Program-made: the position numbers and the translations under genes
Notes under the pieces: model-generated
What the model was told of the DNA's origin: nothing
Seen by the model: the letters and a program-made list of their open reading frames with translations, nothing else
The model's database searches: none
Shown here: positions 31,478-39,649 of the stretch, one piece after another
How positions within the stretch are numbered: position 1 is the first letter of the stretch
Layout of the letters: each line of letters begins with the position of its first letter
Source of the DNA: Arthrobacter sp.
GTDB lineage: Bacteria; Actinomycetota; Actinomycetes; Actinomycetales; Micrococcaceae
Reading direction: 5' to 3'
DNA: 64,000 nucleotides
NCBI RefSeq assembly: GCF_031179985.1
Contig: NZ_JAPSHJ010000001.1
Coordinates: forward strand, 166,002 to 230,001

Positions 31478-33745
31478 TTAGCCTCGCTCAAGGAAGGCCT
31501 CCTTTTCGGGGTTCAGGTATTCGTCGATGGCTGAGGCCAGGACAGGATGGGTCAACAGCTGCGGATCCAGGCCGACGATGCGCTGGGCGTCCTGCCGCGC
31601 GCGGGCAATGACATCCTCATGTTCCAGCACCCTCAACAGCCTCAATGTGGAGCGGCCACCAGACTGCGAGGCTCCGAGGATATCGCCTTCGCGGCGGAGT
31701 TTGAGATCCTCCTGCGACAGCTCAAAGCCATCGGTGGTCGCTGCGACGGCGTCCAGCCGGCGACGGCTTGGATGCCCGGGTTCCAGGGTGGTCACCAGTA
31801 GACAGGTACCGGGCAGTCCGCCGCGGCCAACGCGCCCGCGGAGCTGGTGGAGCTGCGAAATACCGAACCTGTCGGCATCAAGGATCACCATCAGCGTCGC
31901 GTTATGGACATCGACTCCGACCTCGATGACCGTGGTGGAGACGAGGAGCTTGACCTGATTCGCGGTGAAAGACGCCATGGTCTCAGACTTCACACCGGGA
32001 TCCTGCCTGCCATGAAGGGGCGCCAGTGGCACCCCTGCGAGGGCAGGTTCCTCCTTGAGATGTTCGACGACGGCGGTCACCGAGGCCAGTTCGCGTCCGG
32101 TCGAGTCACCTTCCGGTTCCGCCCCGGACGGCTCCGCCTCACCAGGACTGAAGTCGCCGTCGTCGTCCGTGCCGATCTTGGGGCACACCACATATACCTG
32201 ATGACCGGCGTCGATCTCTTCGCGGGAGCGGGACCAGATTCTTGCTGCCCACGCGGGGTTTTCGGCGAGGCCGACGATGTGCGTGGAGATCGGGGCACGC
32301 CCGGCGGGGAGCTCGTCGAGGACAGACGTTTCCAGGTCTCCGAAAACGGTCATGGCCACGGTCCGCGGGATGGGGGTGGCTGTCATGACCAACAGGTGTG
32401 GCGGCTTGCGGGCTTTGGCGCGGAGGGCATCGCGCTGCTCGACTCCGAAACGGTGCTGCTCATCCACCACAATCAGGCCCAGGTCGTAGAACGAGACGTT
32501 CTCACTGAGCAGCGCGTGGGTGCCGATGACGATCCCGGCCGTTCCGGAGGCTGCATCGAGCATGGCCTGCTTTCGCGCGGCAGTGGGCATTGATCCCGTC
32601 AGCAGGGTTAGCTGGACCCCGTCGATGCCCGTGGCCGCCGCCGCGCCTCCAAGGAGACCGTCGCGGACCAAGGGCCCGAGCGTCCGGCGGATTGACTCGA
32701 AGTGCTGGGCGGCGAGGACTTCAGTAGGTGCGAGCAAAGCCGCCTGCCCCCCGGAGTCAACAACCTGCAGCATGGCGCGTAAGGCCACGATGGTCTTTCC
32801 AGAGCCGACTTCTCCTTGCAGGAGCCGGTTCATCGGGCTGTCCTGCGACAGCTCACCGGACAGTGTCTTTCCGACGGCGGCCTGGCCGGCGGTAAGAGTA
32901 AAGGGCAACTGCCGGTCGAAGGCTGCCAGCAGGCCATTGGGTACCGGCCTCCGCGCCGTAGCTTCCTCGGCGGCGAGCTGGGCGCGCCGCCGGGCGAGCG
33001 CCGATTGAAGGACCAGTGCCTCCTGGAACCGGAGGCGGTCCCTGGCCCGCTGCCAGTCCGGCTGCGTCTCCGGGGCATGGATCAGACGGTAGGCCTCACC
33101 GACCGGAAGGAAATGTTCCCTGGCCGTGATCTCGGCTGGTAGCGGGTCCTCAAGGTCGCCCAGATCAACGGTGTCGAGCAGCGTGGAGATCACTTTCTGG
33201 ATGGACCAGCTGGTCAGTTTGGCAGTGGCCGGATAGACGGGAATGGGCATTGCCGCCAGCTTCTCCGGGTCCAGGCCTGGAGCATCGGGGTCCTCGTCCA
33301 GCAGGAGAAAGTCTGGATTGGTCAGCCCCAGCGTCCCCCCGAACATGGTGACTTTCCCGGAGAACATGGCCCGCCGGCCCGGAAGGAGCTCTGCCTTGGC
33401 CCTGTATCCGTTAAAAAAGCTGATCTTGAGCGTTCCCGCCCGGGCGCCGGAAGCGGCACCTGTCCCGGTAGCGGCCCCGGCGTCGTCGGTAATGACGACG
33501 TCGGTCAAGGAACCACGGCGGGCCCTCATGGCACGCGTGCTGCTGGAGACCACTCGCGCAATCAGCGTGACGTCCTCGTCCAGGGGCACCTCGCTGATAG
33601 GTGTCAGCTCCCCCCTGCTCAGATAGCGGCGGGGGAAGTAATTGAGGAGTTCACCGACAGTGGCAATACCGAGGTGCTTCTCGATGACAGCCGCGGAGCG
33701 CTTTCCGATGCGGCGCTCCAGGGCAAGGTCCAGCTCAGCGCTCAT
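31478..33745 (-). CDS. recG: ATP-dependent DNA helicase RecG
   Basis: RecG reverses stalled forks and branch-migrates Holliday junctions. The 755-residue protein has the N-terminal wedge/OB domain (RYLSRGELTPISEV), Walker A GEVGSGKTIVALRAML, the DEQH box VVDEQHRFGVEQRD, the TATPIPRT motif and QLRGRVGRGG. The linker between helicase halves contains an acidic GDFSPGEAEPSGAEPEG insert not found in E. coli, and the wedge domain has an Ala/Gly-rich insert near residue 105. The ATG at 33743-33745 (MSAELDLAL) overlaps the 3' end of the DAK2 gene by 11 bases. The thiL, DAK2, recG, rsmD run looks like one operon. Confidence 0.95.
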   Translation of the reverse strand: MSAELDLALERRIGKRSAAVIEKHLGIATVGELLNYFPRRYLSRGELTPISEVPLDEDVTLIARVVSSSTRAMRARRGSLTDVVITDDAGAATGTGAASGARAGTLKISFFNGYRAKAELLPGRRAMFSGKVTMFGGTLGLTNPDFLLLDEDPDAPGLDPEKLAAMPIPVYPATAKLTSWSIQKVISTLLDTVDLGDLEDPLPAEITAREHFLPVGEAYRLIHAPETQPDWQRARDRLRFQEALVLQSALARRRAQLAAEEATARRPVPNGLLAAFDRQLPFTLTAGQAAVGKTLSGELSQDSPMNRLLQGEVGSGKTIVALRAMLQVVDSGGQAALLAPTEVLAAQHFESIRRTLGPLVRDGLLGGAAAATGIDGVQLTLLTGSMPTAARKQAMLDAASGTAGIVIGTHALLSENVSFYDLGLIVVDEQHRFGVEQRDALRAKARKPPHLLVMTATPIPRTVAMTVFGDLETSVLDELPAGRAPISTHIVGLAENPAWAARIWSRSREEIDAGHQVYVVCPKIGTDDDGDFSPGEAEPSGAEPEGDSTGRELASVTAVVEHLKEEPALAGVPLAPLHGRQDPGVKSETMASFTANQVKLLVSTTVIEVGVDVHNATLMVILDADRFGISQLHQLRGRVGRGGLPGTCLLVTTLEPGHPSRRRLDAVAATTDGFELSQEDLKLRREGDILGASQSGGRSTLRLLRVLEHEDVIARARQDAQRIVGLDPQLLTHPVLASAIDEYLNPEKEAFLERG

Positions 33746-34805
33746 GCCCGTTATAGTCTCCGACCTCAACATTCCGCGCCTGTGCCAGCTCGCTGATGGA
33801 GATTTCAGTAGGCTCACCCAGTGCGCGGATTACGGCAACGGCGGGCGCCTCTTCCCTTACATGAACGTGGACACGCCAGCGGTACTTGCCGTCCGTGTCT
33901 GCAGAATGGCCCAGCTGGCTCATGATGACGGAGTCGCCCATCTGGTCAAGGCGTTGCCGCAGAGTGGCTGCATCCAGCGGCGAAAGGTTGATGGTGCACA
34001 TGACTTCCACGCCGTCGTCATCAGGCATGGAAGTGTGGATATGGGGATCCTGGACGTCGTAGCCGTGCAAGCCATCCAGAAGTTCGCTTTGCAGCTCTTC
34101 CCCCAGGACAGCCGAGCGCAGGCAGTCCAGGATCAGGAGCATACCGACTCCCCCGGCATCTACGACCTTGGCCGCTTGCAGGGCGTCCAGCTGTGATTCA
34201 GTGCGGATCACCGCTTCCAATGCAGCCTGCACGGCGGCGTCGAGGGCGAGGCCCAGGGCATGATTGCTGTCGTCCCCGTTCAGAGCCGAGTCGACGGCGG
34301 AGACTGCCCGGGAAGCGGCTTCGATCACGGACAGCATGGTGCCAGGTACCGGATCACTGAGCGCAGTCCACGCCCTGATCTGTGCCCTGTTCAGGGCAGC
34401 TGCCAGCAGAGGGGAACTGAGCCGTGTGTGCCCGGCCAGAGGTTCGGCGGCGGCGCAGAGGAACACCGAAAACAGGGTTCCGGAGTTGCCGCGTGCTTTC
34501 TCCATAGCCGCCTGGCCTGCCACTGCCAGCACGGCCCCAACATCATTGTGTCCGGCAGCTCCGTGGACGGGAGTTCCGTGGACGCCGGTTCCGTGGAGGG
34601 GAGCCCCTGAGTCGCGCAGGACGGTCTGGGATGGACCGGCCTTGGCCCCGTTGCCCCATCCGCCAAGGGCTTCAGTCGCGGCACGGACGGTGAGATACAG
34701 GTTGGTGCCGGTGTCGCCGTCTGCGACCGGAAAGATATTGATCGCATTGAGTCGGTCGCTGTGGTTTCCAAGGGCTGTTTCTGCCTTGCTCAACCACCGC
34801 TTCAT
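33735..34805 (-). CDS. DAK2 domain protein (FakA/YloV-like)
   Basis: A 356-residue protein whose N-terminal DAK2 nucleotide-binding domain contains the magnesium-binding NIFPVADGDTGTNLYLT and the KARGNSGTLFSVFL motif. FakA homologues phosphorylate fatty acids bound by FakB proteins, and the recG neighbourhood is conserved. This protein is much shorter than FakA (about 550 residues), with only a shortened C-terminal domain, so fatty acid kinase activity is uncertain. A Thr/Val/His/Gly-rich insert (LHGTGVHGTPVHGAAG) interrupts the domain. The ATG at 34803-34805 is preferred; a longer TTG start at 34856 would overlap thiL. Confidence 0.82.
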   Translation of the reverse strand: MKRWLSKAETALGNHSDRLNAINIFPVADGDTGTNLYLTVRAATEALGGWGNGAKAGPSQTVLRDSGAPLHGTGVHGTPVHGAAGHNDVGAVLAVAGQAAMEKARGNSGTLFSVFLCAAAEPLAGHTRLSSPLLAAALNRAQIRAWTALSDPVPGTMLSVIEAASRAVSAVDSALNGDDSNHALGLALDAAVQAALEAVIRTESQLDALQAAKVVDAGGVGMLLILDCLRSAVLGEELQSELLDGLHGYDVQDPHIHTSMPDDDGVEVMCTINLSPLDAATLRQRLDQMGDSVIMSQLGHSADTDGKYRWRVHVHVREEAPAVAVIRALGEPTEISISELAQARNVEVGDYNGHER

Positions 34806-34827
34806 CGCTTGCGCGTTCGCGGCAATC

Positions 34828-35853
34828 TTAGTCTGCAAAGTGATCCCATCCCACAAGGTCAGCGGGCCGGCCCGCTATATTGACACCCGTACTGTTGTTT
34901 CCTGCAAGGGCCTGCACTGAGCCTATCGCAGCAAAGCCCCTGGGCAACTGAACTCCAGCGGGGAAGGTTGCAAGCAGGCCGTGGTCCTCGCCACCGCCCA
35001 GGACCCACTCAAGCGGCTCCCTTCCAAGCAGCCGCCCCGCGGGAGCCAATGGGGCCGCCAGGAGCTTCAAGGACTCAAGATCAAGGTCCACGATCACCTG
35101 GCTGGCTTCCGCCATCCGGCCGGCATCCTTGACGAGCCCGTCAGAGACGTCGAGCATGGCCGAGGCCCCCGCCTCCAGCGCCAACGGCCCCGAAGCCAGA
35201 GGAGGAAAGGGGCGGCACTGGGCGTCCACGATCTGACGCAGGCCCGGGGCCAGTGATGACATGCTGTGTCCTGACTCCAGAATGGCAAGGCCTGCCGCGG
35301 CCCGCCCGACGGTGCCGGCAAGCGCCAGTACGTCCCCCGGAGCGGCACCGGACCGCAGCACAGGGTCCCTGCCATCCAGGGTCCCAAGTATGGCCACGGT
35401 AACCGCAAGTTCACGCCCCCGGCCAAGGTCCCCGCCCGCAACTGAGCAGCGGAGTGCTCCCAGTTCACGGATGCTGGCCGACAATCCGTCCGCAAAATCC
35501 TCGACCCAGGACACATGGGTTTCCCTGGGAAGCGTCAGGCTCACCACCATGGAGGTTGCCTGGGCTCCCATGGCATTGATGTCGCTGAGGTTCTGGGCAG
35601 CGGCCTTCCAGCCGACGTCGTACCCCGTGCTCGCGTGGCCGTTGGGCCACTGGAGGCGAAAGTCCTGGTCTTGGACCTGGGTATCGATGCTGAGTACGGT
35701 ACGTCCGTCGGGACTGCCGACGATTGCGGCGTCGTCGCCAGGGCCGAGCAGCAGCAGGGCGCGGGCCTCGGGAGCGCTTTTGAGGCGGGGGAAGATCCGG
35801 GCAAGCAGCCCGGATTCGGTTAGGTCAGCAACGGTCAGCGGAGTTTCAAGCAC
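34828..35853 (-). CDS. thiL: Thiamine-monophosphate kinase
   Basis: ThiL phosphorylates thiamine monophosphate to thiamine pyrophosphate, the riboswitch ligand for the thiC gene in this window. The 341-residue protein has the magnesium-binding LLGPGDDAA, SIDTQVQDQDFRL, NLSDINAMGA, and SVAGGDLGRG, followed by DVSDGLVKDAGRM and GGGEDHGLLAT. It is probably the first gene of the thiL-DAK2-recG-rsmD run, starting 77 bp from the divergent DUF3515 gene. Confidence 0.94.
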   Translation of the reverse strand: MLETPLTVADLTESGLLARIFPRLKSAPEARALLLLGPGDDAAIVGSPDGRTVLSIDTQVQDQDFRLQWPNGHASTGYDVGWKAAAQNLSDINAMGAQATSMVVSLTLPRETHVSWVEDFADGLSASIRELGALRCSVAGGDLGRGRELAVTVAILGTLDGRDPVLRSGAAPGDVLALAGTVGRAAAGLAILESGHSMSSLAPGLRQIVDAQCRPFPPLASGPLALEAGASAMLDVSDGLVKDAGRMAEASQVIVDLDLESLKLLAAPLAPAGRLLGREPLEWVLGGGEDHGLLATFPAGVQLPRGFAAIGSVQALAGNNSTGVNIAGRPADLVGWDHFAD

Positions 35854-35930
35854 GGCACTACGCTATCGCGGGGGAGGACATCGCGGGCCGCCGGCATCAC
35901 TGGGCGGCCGCCGCAGGATAGGCTTGTTTG

Positions 35931-36434
35931 ATGCTTCGGCCCAACTCAACGGTCACCTCACCCCGGATCCGCCTCCTCGCCATTCTGGCCGCTGGCACGC
36001 TTTCGCTCACAGCCTGCTCTCCCGTCGTAGATGTCGCCCCGGCGAAGGATGCCGCCAATCCAGCGTGTGCACCCATGATGGTGGCCCTTCCCGAGGCAAT
36101 CGGGGACGCCCCGTTGCGCAAGACGAACAGCCAGGCGACAGCGGCGTGGGGAGATCCCTCGCGTGTCATCCTCCGGTGCGGTGTCAACCCGCCGGGACCC
36201 ACCACTGACAGATGTGTCAGCGTCAACGGCATCGACTGGGTCATCAAGGAAGGGGACCCGGTCTACACGCTCACCACGTTCGGCCGGGAACCCGCGACAG
36301 AAATCCTGATGGATCCCGAAAAGATCTCCTCGGCAACGGTGTTGGCTGATCTTGCCAGCGCTGCAGGAAAGATCCCCGCAAACCGCAACTGCGTGGGCAA
36401 GGAAGATTTGCAGAACCTGCCGCCAACCAGCTAG
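35931..36434 (+). CDS. DUF3515 family lipoprotein
   Basis: A 167-residue predicted lipoprotein. Basic N-terminal residues and a hydrophobic stretch (LLAILAAGTLSL) lead to the lipobox LTAC, whose Cys would be lipid-modified and anchor the protein outside the membrane. The DUF3515 core follows, with two Cys (ILRCGVNPPGP, TDRCVSVNGIDWV) that could form a disulfide, and a C-terminal NRNCVGKEDL. Function is unknown; it is an actinobacterial family typically found near thiL and ddl. The ATG at 35931 is used; a TTG one codon earlier is possible. Confidence 0.85.
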   Translation: MLRPNSTVTSPRIRLLAILAAGTLSLTACSPVVDVAPAKDAANPACAPMMVALPEAIGDAPLRKTNSQATAAWGDPSRVILRCGVNPPGPTTDRCVSVNGIDWVIKEGDPVYTLTTFGREPATEILMDPEKISSATVLADLASAAGKIPANRNCVGKEDLQNLPPTS

Positions 36435-36602
36435 GTGCCGCCTGGGCCCACGCCGGCAGGGTTCCCTGGCCGAAGCGGAGCGAGGTTAGGGTGCCGCCTG
36501 GGCCCACGCCGGCAGGGTTCCCTGGCCGAAGCGGAGCGAGGTCAGGGTGCCGCCTGGGCCCACGCCGGCAGGGTTCCCTGGCCGAAGCGGAGCGAGGTTA
36601 GG
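36435..36602. repeat. Three tandem copies of a 56-bp repeat
   Basis: Copies begin at 36435, 36491 and 36547. They are identical except for one T/C change near the end of the second copy. A partial fourth copy (GTGCCG) starts at 36603 and runs into the 3' end of ddl. Each unit contains an imperfect palindrome centred on GGGCCC and a CAGGGTTCCCTG inverted repeat. The array begins right after the DUF3515 stop and fills the convergent gap to ddl, so it may act as a set of termination hairpins. Because 56 is not a multiple of three, no conserved coding frame exists. Confidence 0.95.
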
Positions 36603-36615
36603 GTGCCGGTGGGGA

Positions 36616-37758
36616 CTAGCGGAGCCCCGTTTTCCGGTGGAGGGCCAAGTAGATCAGTTCGTCAATGAGGGCCGGATAGCTCAACCCTGACGCGGCCCAC
36701 ATCTGCGGGTACATGCTCTTGGGGGTGAAGCCGGGCATCGTGTTGATCTCATTGATGATGATGTCGCCGTCGGGAGTGTAGAAGAAGTCCACGCGGCTCA
36801 GGCCTTCGGCACCTACGGCGTCAAAGGCTGCGGCGGCGAGTTCCCGGACCCGGGCGATGGCTTCTTCCGGGATGTCTGCCGGGCAGCTCAGCTGCGCAGC
36901 ATCGTCCTCAACGTACTTGGCATTGAAGTCGTAGAATTCGTGACCGCCCCCTGCAACTGAGATTTCGCCGGGCATGGAGGTGCGCGGCGGCTGGGTTCCA
37001 CGGCCCTCAAGCACGGCGCACTCGATCTCCCGCCCGACGATTCCTGCTTCAATAACAAGCTTGAGATCGTGGCGGCGTGCCTCCTCGATGGCGGCATCCA
37101 GCCCTTCGAGGGAGTCCACCTTGGAAATGCCCATGGAGGAGCCTGCCCGGGCCGGCTTCACAAAGACGGGGAATCCGAGCAGGTCGACGCGTTTACGCAC
37201 CGACTCCGGGTCAGTGAGCCACTGGCGGTCTGTCACGGCCACGTACGGTCCAACATGAAGCCCGGCGGCCTCAAAAACAACCTTCATGAAGTGCTTGTCC
37301 ATGCCCACGGCTGAAGCCAGCACCCCGGCCCCGACGTAGCGGGTATCAGAAAGCTCCAAGAGCCCCTGGATGGTCCCGTCCTCGCCAAACGGCCCATGTA
37401 GGACGGGGAACACGACGTCAACAGTCCCGAGTTCCTGCGGGATCTGGTTCGGTGCGGCCACAATGAGCTGGTGCTCGCCGCCGATCTCGGCCAGCGTGAC
37501 GGTACTGGGCGACGGCTCGACCTCCGGTATCAATGACGAGGACAGCGACCATTGCCTTGTATCTGCGGACGTCAGCACCCATTGGCCTGTCTTGGCGATG
37601 CCGATGGGAATGACGTCGTATTTATCCTTGTCAATGGCACCCAGCACCCCGGCGGCGGTGACGCAACTGACGGCATGCTCGCTGGATCGTCCACCGAAGA
37701 GCACAACGACGCGGGGGCGGCGCGGCTTGCCCGCGACTTCTACATTCTCATCCGACAC
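36616..37758 (-). CDS. ddl: D-alanine--D-alanine ligase
   Basis: Ddl joins two D-alanines with ATP for the peptidoglycan stem peptide. The 380-residue ATP-grasp enzyme has VVLFGGRSSEHAVSC, VFPVLHGPFGEDG, VFVKPARAGSSMGISKV, the GREIECAVL block and the metal-binding IIINEINTMPGFTPKSMYP. The Tyr-or-Lys region around the omega loop (EFYDFNAKYVEDD) indicates the normal D-Ala-D-Ala type rather than a D-lactate ligase. It lies two bases after the gpsA stop and is probably the last gene of a murA-plsC-gpsA-ddl operon. Confidence 0.96.
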   Translation of the reverse strand: MSDENVEVAGKPRRPRVVVLFGGRSSEHAVSCVTAAGVLGAIDKDKYDVIPIGIAKTGQWVLTSADTRQWSLSSSLIPEVEPSPSTVTLAEIGGEHQLIVAAPNQIPQELGTVDVVFPVLHGPFGEDGTIQGLLELSDTRYVGAGVLASAVGMDKHFMKVVFEAAGLHVGPYVAVTDRQWLTDPESVRKRVDLLGFPVFVKPARAGSSMGISKVDSLEGLDAAIEEARRHDLKLVIEAGIVGREIECAVLEGRGTQPPRTSMPGEISVAGGGHEFYDFNAKYVEDDAAQLSCPADIPEEAIARVRELAAAAFDAVGAEGLSRVDFFYTPDGDIIINEINTMPGFTPKSMYPQMWAASGLSYPALIDELIYLALHRKTGLR

Positions 37759-37760
37759 AG

Positions 37761-38813
37761 TCAGTAATCGCCTTCGGGTTTCAGTTCCCGGGCAAGCAGC
37801 CGCGGTCCCAGTTCGTCAACGGACATCTTTCCGGCAAGGACGGCCACCACGGCCGCTGTAATGGGCATATCAACGCCCAGTTTTCCTGCCAGTTCATGAA
37901 CAGCCTGGCCGGATTTGATCCCTTCGGCCGTCTGTGTCATTTTCTCAGTTACCTGGCCGAGGGAAAGACCCTCCCCCAGCAAGCGGCCGGCGGTATGGTT
38001 TCTTGACAGCGGCGAGGAACACGTTGCCACAAGGTCACCCAAACCTGCCAGCCCGGCCATTGTCTTGGCCTCGCCGCCCAAGGCAAGCGCCAGACGTGAA
38101 GTCTCGGCCAGTCCACGCGTGATAACAGACGCTTTGGTGTTGTCACCCATCTGTTTGCCTTCGCAGATGCCTACGGCCAGCGCGATTACGTTCTTCACAA
38201 TGCCGCCGATTTCGACGCCGACGACGTCGCCTGTGGTGTAGGGACGGAAATACGGGGCAGTGCAGGTGCGCGCGATCCAGCCGGCGGCAGCAGCGTCGGA
38301 ACAAGCCACAACCGAGGCGGTGGGCTCTTCCCGGGCGATCTCCATCGCAAGGTTTGGCCCTGAAACCACTGCTATCCGATCGGCCGGAATCCCCAGTTCC
38401 TCGCAAATGACTTCACTCATGCGGGCATCTGTACTCAGCTCCAGGCCCTTCATCAGTGAGACCACCATCGCATCAGCACCGACAAGGTGTTTCCAGCTCC
38501 TCAGCTGTGGCCGCAGTGTCTGCGCAGGCACAGCCAGCACCACCAGGTCAGCGCCGGCCAGAACCTCATCCACATCCATGGACGCCGTGATGCTTGCCGG
38601 TAATTCGACATCCTTGAGGTACTGCGGATTGCGGTGGCCTGCGTTGATCTCCTCCACGACCTCACGGCGACGGCCCCAGATACGGATGCTGCGGTCGACG
38701 CCGGATGCAGTGGCGGCATCAGCCAGGATCTTCGCAAAGGTGGTGCCCCAGGAGCCTGCACCCAGGACGGCCACGCTGAGTGCCGAACCGGGTTTGGTGT
38801 CCTGCTCGGTCAT
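37761..38813 (-). CDS. gpsA: NAD(P)H-dependent glycerol-3-phosphate dehydrogenase
   Basis: GpsA reduces dihydroxyacetone phosphate to sn-glycerol 3-phosphate, the phospholipid backbone. The 350-residue protein has the NAD loop VAVLGAGSWGTTFAKIL, the SLMKGLE motif, VVSGPNLAMEI, the catalytic-Lys region VGVEIGGIVKNVIALAVG, and GLGDLVATCSSPLSRN. Its start overlaps the plsC stop by four bases (ATGA). Supplying glycerol 3-phosphate next to an acyltransferase fits a shared lipid role. Confidence 0.95.
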   Translation of the reverse strand: MTEQDTKPGSALSVAVLGAGSWGTTFAKILADAATASGVDRSIRIWGRRREVVEEINAGHRNPQYLKDVELPASITASMDVDEVLAGADLVVLAVPAQTLRPQLRSWKHLVGADAMVVSLMKGLELSTDARMSEVICEELGIPADRIAVVSGPNLAMEIAREEPTASVVACSDAAAAGWIARTCTAPYFRPYTTGDVVGVEIGGIVKNVIALAVGICEGKQMGDNTKASVITRGLAETSRLALALGGEAKTMAGLAGLGDLVATCSSPLSRNHTAGRLLGEGLSLGQVTEKMTQTAEGIKSGQAVHELAGKLGVDMPITAAVVAVLAGKMSVDELGPRLLARELKPEGDY

Positions 38814-39637
38814 TCCAGACCCCGGGAAGGATCCGTCAGGTCGCTCTCTGTCGGGCTGCTCCGGGGAGCGGTGCCGCCGTCGGCAATCGTTTCCGGGGCG
38901 CTCTTGTGCATCTTCCGGCCATGCTTGGACTGGTTGTGGGCCGAGGGATCCCAGCGCTCGGCCGGCGGCTCCTCACCGCGTAGCCCCGCCAGCAAGGCTG
39001 TGATGTCCTGCATGATCGCTTCGGTGGCTGCGGTCAATGTTGCCTTGTCCAGGGGGCGGCCTTCGAAGGCGCTGAGGTCAACCGGCGGCCCAACCACCAG
39101 CCGCGAACGTTTCCGCGGAAAAAGGTGGAAGCTTTTGGCGTAGCGCGGAAAAACTTCGTGCGCGCCCCAGTGGGCTATGGGAACCACGGGGATCCCGCCC
39201 TCCAGAGCCAGGCGGGCCGCCCCGGTGTGGCCTTTCATGGGCCAGAACGCCGGGTCCCGGGTGAGGGTTCCTTCGGGGTAGATGACAATAGCTCCGCCTT
39301 CGGCCACAATCTCCTGGGCGAGCTGCAGCGAGCGGTTCGCTCCCGCCGTCGAGCGTTCCACCGGAATCTGCTTGGTTGCCCGCAGAATCCAGCCCAGGAC
39401 GGGGACCTTAAATAGGCTCGCTTTGGCGAGGAAGTGCGGTGCCCGCTTCTGGTTGTAGAGCATGTGCCCCACAATGAGGGGGTCGATTTCGGTGCAGTGG
39501 TTGGGCGCAGCGATGAAGCCGCCTGCGGGAAGCTTCTCCGTGCCCTCCCATTTCTTGTCCATCATGACGTTCAGCAGGCTCCGTGCGATGCCGGCGATAA
39601 TCACGAACGTGACATGGCTCTTGGCCGTTTCCTTCAA
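38810..39637 (-). CDS. plsC: 1-acyl-sn-glycerol-3-phosphate acyltransferase (PlsC family)
   Basis: A 275-residue acyltransferase predicted to acylate lysophosphatidic acid to phosphatidic acid at the membrane. The catalytic HX4D motif is NHCTEID in AAPNHCTEIDPL, and the substrate motif is VIYPEGTLTRD. One hydrophobic N-terminal segment may tether it. The C-terminus is extended by about 45 basic and Ser/Pro-rich residues (AHNQSKHGRKMHKSAPE region) beyond the enzyme core. It is coupled to gpsA by a 4-bp overlap and follows murA by 12 bp. The exact acyl acceptor is inferred from context. Confidence 0.92.
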   Translation of the reverse strand: MKETAKSHVTFVIIAGIARSLLNVMMDKKWEGTEKLPAGGFIAAPNHCTEIDPLIVGHMLYNQKRAPHFLAKASLFKVPVLGWILRATKQIPVERSTAGANRSLQLAQEIVAEGGAIVIYPEGTLTRDPAFWPMKGHTGAARLALEGGIPVVPIAHWGAHEVFPRYAKSFHLFPRKRSRLVVGPPVDLSAFEGRPLDKATLTAATEAIMQDITALLAGLRGEEPPAERWDPSAHNQSKHGRKMHKSAPETIADGGTAPRSSPTESDLTDPSRGLE

Positions 39638-39649
39638 AGGGAGCCCCCG

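Noticed and set aside
36435..36668. Open frame across the 56-bp repeats
   Set aside because: The unit length is not divisible by three, so each copy would be read in a different frame; no ribosome binding site.
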